Position numbers and translations under genes: made by a program
NCBI GenBank assembly: GCA_934045905.1
Contig: OW203762.1
Span: forward strand, 46,091,411 to 46,155,410
Direction: 5' to 3'
DNA length: 64,000 bases
DNA from: Leuctra nigra
Taxonomy: Eukaryota > Arthropoda > Insecta > Plecoptera > Leuctridae
Part shown: piece after piece, positions 60,501 through 64,000 of the stretch
Position numbering within the stretch: position 1 is the first letter of the stretch
How the letters are laid out: every line of letters begins with the position of its first letter
Notes under the pieces: model-generated
Database searches by the model: none
What the model was told of the DNA's origin: nothing
Seen by the model: the letters and a program-made list of their open reading frames with translations, nothing else

Positions 60501-62551
60501 GCAACTTACAGAAATACCCTCACACGACATAATACACATTCATTATGATGACATTTATACTTCTACATTTGGGACCCTCAGATCCCTGACATGATACAAA
60601 CAAAGATACAAAGATAATCTCTTGCTTCCAGACTCTCAATCAATAACAATTACCTCTTGATAAATTAGATTTATGTTTGAACCAGAAACATTTTTATACG
60701 TTCCTTCTTCCATGACATACCTACAAGTGAAGTTTTATGCTCCTTTTATGTTTTGGTGGCATATAATTATCTGCGACGGGACTGAAAGGTACCTACTTTG
60801 TCTTAGGAGAGGGACGCTGATGAATTATAGGATGATTTAAGATTTTGTGTATTTTACCTGAATTTTGTTAACTTCTGATTTATGTACATTGCCAGTGAAC
60901 CGGACACATTTTTTTTACCCATCTCATATTTCAACCCAATATTGAATATTTTATATCCAGAATATTGACTACAAATTGCGTACGTAAGCGTGCTAGCCAC
61001 TGAACTAACTGTTAACCGCCGCCCTTCCTGCAGTTGGCACTATTGTTTCTGTCCATTAGATTAGACTCGGCTTCACAGTCAACGACGTCACAAAACGACG
61101 CCCCCATGACGAAACAGACGCCGCTGTCATTACGCAGCAATTTTCAATAAACGTGGCCAAAGTTATTCACATTTCAGTCGAGTAATTTTTAGCCAACACC
61201 CAACTCTGACACATGCCGTCAGGTGGCATGCATTGAAGAATATAAATAGCGTCCCTGTAATTGGCCGTTTGCGTTTGTTTGGGATGGAATGAAGCTAATC
61301 TTCTGAATAGATAATAAACACAATTACTTATTACTTATTATAAAGCAAGAATTTGCATTATTTAAATTACAATATATTATTGAAAAGTCCATATGAACTG
61401 TACAATTCAAAATGGGCAATTTCAATCATAAGACAATCGGCTGTCAGAGTTGCACTCAAAACGCTATTGGCTAGAAACTGAAATTGCCCAATTTAAATTG
61501 TCACGGCATATTTTATGCCAATTCTCTATGATCTATAGATTCCAAAATCGGACTCAAAAACTATAAAAATAGTTTGTAATAACAAAATGTTAAAGATTGC
61601 AGGAACAAAGTAGTAGCGTAGATATGCTTTACAATGAAGATTAAAATATCCCCTGCCAAATGCCGATGTTTTGGGTGAAACATGGATCTGCAGATCTCTA
61701 GATCGTGAGGTGTGAGAGAAAGTGGTTGAGAAGATCCTGCTCTTTCGATTGCACATCGGTCTCTATACTGTACCTGTCTATACTCATGCACTCCATGGGG
61801 TGAAGGTGAAGGGGAGGGTAGACGACGTTCTGGCGCCCCTTCACCCCTACACATTCTGTTTGCAATACTTTAGCGTCCAAGCGTCATCGCTGCGAAGCTC
61901 GCCCGCGTACCTGGCTGCTAATAATTATTGTAAAACACGAACACGGCGTCTACAATGCGATGACTCAGGGTTGATTGAGGGGTGAAAGTCTATAGGGGAC
62001 GTCAATGCCAGGGATCAGTGTGGTGTCCCTCTTACTGTCTTATTACACATCCCCCACCCCCGGTGCCGCCCAAGCACAAGTCACTGCACTCACGTTTAGA
62101 AGTTCTCAACTCTTAATTGCTGCGAAAATTGATTTGTAGAAAAATAGCTCATTTGAGGACATCGTTCGGACATTTTCCATGATTCACGAAATACGTGTGT
62201 GCACCAATCATTCTAAACTGACCAAAATTAAAATCAGACGTGAATGATAGTAAATTGTTTCTCTCTCTCCACTTTTCCCTATACTGTTTGGTACCTAAAC
62301 AAATCATATTCCCATTGCAGTTTTGCACTGATTTACCATTTTCGTAGTAAAAGTGCTGAAAAGTGGAGACATCAATCGAACGACCTTTTCTCATTCATGA
62401 AACAATTGACGATCATAAACGGAAAAGAATGCAGTTATCAAACGAGACAGGAATTTTCTACATATTTACTTTTGTAATATAATTGATATTTTTAATTATA
62501 TAACACAAAAGTTATCTATTTACTGTTGATTTTCCTCTAATTGAAGTCTCG
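60501..62551. other. Intergenic, possible SINE trace
   Basis: On the minus strand about 60975-61022 reads GTTAGTTCAGTGGCTAGCAC, a good match to a tRNA D arm/A box, without the rest of a tRNA. This fits the head of a tRNA-derived SINE. Overlapping frames at 61526-61985 look like chance. Confidence 0.35.
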
Positions 62552-63555
62552 ATGATGATGAAGAAGAAGAAGAAGAGTGAGAGGTCGTCGTCACCTGCCA
62601 GCAGTGTGAACGACAGCGACTCTTCCAAAACAACGTCGGCGAAGACAACGACGACGGTGAGGGCAAGGGTCAAGGAGGTTCATTGCTATGCCCATGTAGA
62701 GCACTCTGAAAAGAACGAAAGAAAAACTGTACCTTCCTATTCGAAAGAAACGGATTGGTTGTTAGTCAGGTCCTAGACAATCTACTATGGATATACCTAC
62801 TATACCTACTCTACTGTAGGTACTCTACCTACTGTACATTCTATGGCTGTACCAAAATACATTAATATATAAATCGAAGGTTATATTAATGTATTTGGCT
62901 GTACTATATTTTAGAGCCAGTCTATGCCAGATTGCTTCCGATTTTTCTTTCGAAGAACGAACCTGTTTTTCTTTTGTCGAGTGTGTCTATAGGTTTTCAT
63001 AAGACAGGTAGAATAACTTTACCTATAAAGAAGGAAATGATTGATGAGTGGTGAACCACATTCATGTTTTAGGCGAGTGAGCCTCCGCATGTGAAGAAGA
63101 CAACAGAGAAGCCTCGAGGAATGCCGTCTAAAGGTACGCCAAGGCTTGGGCATCCCGTTCCACCGATCTACTTGACGACGGAGGCCAGGAAGCATAGCAC
63201 AACCTGCGACACCGAGGATGATTCCTCGTGGAATAGCAATTGTCCCGGAAACGTGCCGAACGCCATCAGAGACTTACGCAGCGACTTGCAGTCCAGGATC
63301 GACCTGATGGGGTCTGACATCCTCCCGCCTGGTGGTGGAGGCGTTGAGGAGCCCTGCAGGAGGCCGGCGAGGGATCCGTGCAGTGGAAGCGACGGCAACT
63401 ACAGGAATGCATTGGAGAACAAGAATTCTAGAAGAAGCTACTGTCCGAGCTATGTTCCTCCACTGAACGGGAGTCCCCACAACAACGCTGTTTTACCGCC
63501 CGTGCATGTGAAGCTCCCTGATGGCAGTTCCGCCGAGGAGTACCGTGGATCCAGG
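62552..63555 (+). CDS. Unrecognised gene, two exons visible, probably continues past the window
   Basis: Exon 62552-62656 encodes a lysine/serine-rich start (MMMKKKKKSERSSSPASSV...) and ends at a GTGAGG donor in phase 0. The next acceptor, TTTTAG at 63067-63072, opens a frame beginning ASEPPHVKKTTEKPRG. It continues through PPIYLTTEARKHSTTC, AIRDLRSDLQSRIDLMG, ILPPGGGG and VHVKLPDGSSAEEYRGS. The frame is about 160 codons and GC-richer than the flanks. It could end by a stop at 63618. However, TCCAG/GCAAGT at 63555 is a strong GC-AG type donor, so the gene may go on beyond the window. The frame is also open upstream of 62552, so the start is uncertain. No domain recognised; low-complexity, probably intracellular. 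Confidence 0.55.
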
Positions 63556-63884
63556 CAAGTTCTCGTGTCACACTTCACACACTCATTGAGTCGGTATGAC
63601 CGATCGGTTGTCTATTAGTTGAGATTGCAGTCTACTGAGCAATGAGCATTGTTTCAATCCCACTGGTTGAAGTATTTGTGAATATTTTAAAAGTCATTTT
63701 AAAGAAATCTTTTCTGTCTGATAAACCCAGCGTTAGGTAATTTGATCCAAATATTCAATGCTTTTATATTCATTCATTCACATCCTCTCAAGTTGTGAAG
63801 CGAAACGAGAGTCTCAATTTCAATCATTTGGTTCAGAACCATGTTTTTATATTATTTGTTATAATAATATTCCGGTTGTTAATG

Positions 63885-64000
63885 CACACACTGGTCCTCT
63901 GATCGAGCTGAAATGTTGATAAAAGTGAAGACCGACTACTTGTCCGGTTTTTAAGAAAATTCTCTGATTGGTCTAAAAGTTGAAAAAATTTAATTAGTAC
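63885..64000 (+). repeat. Interspersed repeat family A, partial copy cut by the window end
   Basis: TCTGATCGAGCTGAAATGTT, then CCGGTTTTTAAGAAAATTCT and CTGATTGGTCTAAAAGTTGA match the head-proximal third of the truncated copy at 47130-47625 and the same part of the long copies. The GAGCGAGCG head is missing. Confidence 0.5.

Overview
The window looks like nuclear DNA from an insect. Genes are split by many GT-AG introns, the flanks are AT-rich and repeat-dense, and the recognisable genes are animal housekeeping and checkpoint genes. The style of the repeats (many short TIR elements, TAGGTACC-rich spacers, a recurring GAGCGAGCGAAGCGAGCG element) makes me lean to a hemipteran such as a planthopper. 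That is inference; no marker here proves the species.

Layout. Positions 1-12,200 hold no gene I can support: only dispersed repeats and TIR elements. Positions 12,252-24,300 (minus strand) carry a complete claspin gene; 17 coding exons join without a frame break into 1,710 residues. Positions 25,800-27,881 (plus) carry a five-exon serine hydrolase of the LYPLAL1/acyl-protein-thioesterase family, divergent from claspin across a 1.5 kb spacer. Positions 30,403-32,277 (minus) carry a three-exon M17 leucyl aminopeptidase with a likely mitochondrial presequence and one lost metal ligand. Positions 37,733-42,000 (minus) carry a three-exon, 105-residue thioredoxin whose WCGPC motif is WSPQC. Its first intron holds a tRNA-Glu(UUC) gene and a 1.24 kb near-perfect palindrome. 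Positions 54,224-55,726 (minus) carry a four-exon secreted four-cysteine protein of MD-2/GM2-activator or DUF1091 type. Positions 62,552 to about 63,555 (plus) hold exons of an unrecognised, probably incomplete gene.

The genes do not form one pathway. Claspin is the ATR-Chk1 checkpoint mediator, and here carries an expanded N-terminal tandem array rich in SQ sites plus an SQTQP array beside its Chk1-binding motifs. The aminopeptidase and the thioredoxin are both full-length but have lost one key active-site residue.

Much of the rest is mobile-element debris: an approximately 870-890 bp family with internal tandem structure (four long copies, three partial), several TAA-flanked MITEs, a pair of 215 bp TIR elements, a CR1/Jockey-like reverse transcriptase tail, two Gypsy-like LTR/primer-binding-site junctions, and two large palindromic loci.
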